A DNA stretch of 64,000 bases from Insolitispirillum peregrinum (GTDB lineage: Bacteria; Pseudomonadota; Alphaproteobacteria; Rhodospirillales; Rhodospirillaceae): positions 62,001 through 126,000 of the forward strand of contig NZ_FTOA01000006.1 of NCBI RefSeq assembly GCF_900156605.1. The letters run 5' to 3'. The notes under the pieces are model-generated. The model was given only the letters and a program-made list of their open reading frames with translations, was not told the DNA's origin and ran no database searches. Shown here one piece after another: positions 62,655 through 64,000 of the stretch (positions are counted from its first letter, which is position 1; every line of letters starts with the position of its first letter). Position numbers and translations under genes: made by a program.

Positions 62655-63557
62655 GTCTGCCGCCTGCACCCAGTCGATCACCCCGGCGATGGAGCGGAAT
62701 TCTGACACTGAACGCACGGGCAGGTCGGGAAAGCGGTCGCGGACCATGCGGGCCAGCCCGTTGCCCGGCCCCAGTTCCAGCAGGACGGTGCAGCCTGCCT
62801 CCCGCAGGGCGGTCATGCAGCCGGACCAGTCCACCGGCCGGGCAATCTGCGCGGCAAGAGTCTCCACCGCTCTGGCCTTGCTCCGGATCATCGAAGCGTC
62901 GATTCCGGCCACCACCGGGGCCTCATGGGCGGTCCAGCAGGCGGCAGACAGGTCCCGCCGAAAGGGCTCGACGGCGGACGCCATCACCGAGGTGTGCGAG
63001 GCGATGGTGATTTTCAACGGCGTGACCTTGGCACCACGGGTGATCAGGTCGCCTTCCAGCGCGGCCAGTTCCTCTGTCGGGCCGCCAACCACCAGCCGGT
63101 CGAGGTCGTTGATGATCGCCAGTTCGCAGGAGCGGGCCGCCAACAATGGCTCCAGCTCCGGTTGCCGCAACCCACGCACCGCCATCAATCCGCCCGCACG
63201 GGCCGACGCCGCATCCATCAAGGCCGCCCGTCTGGCCGCCAGTGCGATCACCGCCTCGGGCGCCAGGGCTCCGGCACAGCCGTGGGCGGCCAGCTCGCCG
63301 ACACTGTAGCCCGCAAGGATGCACGGGTCGGGCAGATGGGGCCGCAGAACCTGCCAGATCGCCAACTGATAGGCGCACAACGCCGGTTGCGCCACGGCAT
63401 TGAGAACCAGACGGTCCGGGGCGATGGCGCCAAGGGGCTCTTCCAGCAGGGTGGCGGCACCATCGAGAACGGGAGCGGCGGCAGCCTGTCCGGCCAGACT
63501 GTCGAACATCGCCGGTGTCTGATCCCCCTGACCGGGGCAGAGAAGACCGAGTCTCAT
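62652..63557 (-). CDS. mdcH: Malonate decarboxylase-associated acyltransferase, MdcH (epsilon subunit)
   Basis: A 301-residue acyl-carrier-protein malonyl-transferase-like protein. LLCPGQGDQTPAMF, the nucleophile Ser in AGYSVGELAAHG, and TIASHTSVM with the active His form the malonyl/acyl transferase pattern. In malonate decarboxylase systems MdcH activates the carrier with malonyl-CoA. ATG at 63557 forms a 4-base ATGA overlap with the upstream mdcB-like gene. Could also be a FabD-like protein, but the neighbour favours MdcH. Confidence 0.85.
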   Translation of the reverse strand: MRLGLLCPGQGDQTPAMFDSLAGQAAAAPVLDGAATLLEEPLGAIAPDRLVLNAVAQPALCAYQLAIWQVLRPHLPDPCILAGYSVGELAAHGCAGALAPEAVIALAARRAALMDAASARAGGLMAVRGLRQPELEPLLAARSCELAIINDLDRLVVGGPTEELAALEGDLITRGAKVTPLKITIASHTSVMASAVEPFRRDLSAACWTAHEAPVVAGIDASMIRSKARAVETLAAQIARPVDWSGCMTALREAGCTVLLELGPGNGLARMVRDRFPDLPVRSVSEFRSIAGVIDWVQAAD

Positions 63558-64000
63558 TCCTCCAGATCCTTCAGAAAGCAGGCCGCCGCCAACACATCGG
63601 CCGCGCCGCCGGGTGACAGGTGCCGCTGGACACAGGCCCGGTGCAGCGCGACGGCCCGCTCCATCCAGTCTGGCGCATGGACACCCCCCCGTTCAAGAAA
63701 GAGGCGCGCCTCGCGCTGAACAAAGGCCAGCCCGTCCGGGCCGCCCCGGTGCAGCAGGTTGGTGTCCTCCAGCTCTGCCATCACCGCGAACAGCGCCTGC
63801 ACCCGCGCGCGTCGGGCGCAGTCCAGACCGGTCTGGACCTCATCAAGGGCGGGCAGTGCCACCGTGATCAGGGTGGGAAAGCCCTCCAGCACTTCCTCCC
63901 GCGCCCCGCGTGCGCCATAGCGTCGCACTGCCCGGCTGCCGTTGCTGGTGCGCGACAGGCTGCCGGCTTCGGCGATGGCTTCGCCCCAGAGCTCCACCAC
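63554..64000 (-). CDS. mdcB: Triphosphoribosyl-dephospho-CoA synthase MdcB (3' part; runs off the window)
   Basis: The C-terminal 148 residues of a CitG/MdcB-family enzyme, which makes the precursor of the prosthetic group of the malonate decarboxylase carrier protein. Seen: LITVALPALDEVQTGLDCARRARVQALFAVMAELEDTNLLHRGG and SPGGAADVLAAACFL, a pattern typical of the family's C-terminus. The 5' end is beyond base 64000. It is coupled to mdcH and implies an mdc operon upstream on the minus strand. Confidence 0.85.
   Translation of the reverse strand: MVELWGEAIAEAGSLSRTSNGSRAVRRYGARGAREEVLEGFPTLITVALPALDEVQTGLDCARRARVQALFAVMAELEDTNLLHRGGPDGLAFVQREARLFLERGGVHAPDWMERAVALHRACVQRHLSPGGAADVLAAACFLKDLEE

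Overview
The window is 64 kb of high-GC, gene-dense bacterial chromosome, most likely from an alphaproteobacterium and plausibly a Rhodospirillales-type organism. The grounds are the order rplU-rpmA / obg-proB-proA-nadD-rsfS-rlmH, the purN-purM pair placed head-to-head with a DUF2066 / AI-2E / Hda-like run, and small intergenic hairpin repeats whose core (AAAAGTGGGAACCGGTTTTCG) I recall as common in alphaproteobacteria. The species cannot be fixed from sequence reading alone.

Layout. 1-7 kb: the end of a peptide-type ABC uptake operon (permease start, solute-binding protein, class II aldolase, M20 hydrolase), a divergent LysR regulator, and an ammonium channel with a sigma-54-like promoter. 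7.8-16.2 kb: housekeeping genes: purT, an ArsC-family protein, the rlmH-rsfS-nadD-proA-proB-obg operon, rpmA-rplU and tRNA-Ser(CGA). 16.3-23.4 kb: a complete type I restriction-modification operon (hsdR-hsdM-hsdS) followed by a NucS-like/DUF5655 putative nuclease; it has its own palindromic promoter region and lower-GC specificity DNA. 23.6-34 kb: a compact minus-strand operon joining a polyamine-type ABC transporter to a DAO-type oxidase, a HAD dehalogenase-like enzyme, a GMC oxidoreductase and a cupin, bracketed by two LysR regulators; this is the best candidate for an undescribed catabolic pathway. 34-39.6 kb: a glycine betaine importer (proVWX type) and a divergent aldehyde dehydrogenase. 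39.7-41.5 kb: a secreted protein built of 19-residue repeats and a lipoprotein trypsin-like protease. 41.6-46.2 kb: a TetR-controlled redox cluster (two SDRs, an Old Yellow Enzyme, a quinone-oxidoreductase-like MDR). 46.1-50.1 kb: EamA exporter, Lrp-type regulator, UvrD/PcrA helicase. 50.2-54.9 kb: metal homeostasis: FecI-type sigma factor, Fur box and siderophore receptor, then a Co/Ni efflux pump with its RcnR/DmeR repressor. 55-62.3 kb: a phosphopantetheinyl transferase, a DUF2214 membrane protein with a divergent TetR regulator, a VOC protein, purN-purM, DUF2066, AI-2E permease and Hda. 62.6-64 kb: the end of a malonate decarboxylase operon (mdcB-mdcH).

Three kinds of signal go beyond ordinary annotation. 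First, a set of short hairpin elements is scattered between genes; the commonest family shows compensatory base changes in its stem, one copy is interrupted by another element, and element ends supply the UAG stop codons of four genes. Second, two conserved genes (rsfS and purM) lack a canonical start where homology expects one and instead show AUA and AUU behind good ribosome binding sites; the purM AUU overlaps the AUG of the divergent gene. Third, several clear operators (28-bp palindrome before hsdR, staggered Fur boxes, RcnR-type G-tract site, TetR palindromes) tie the local regulators to their targets.
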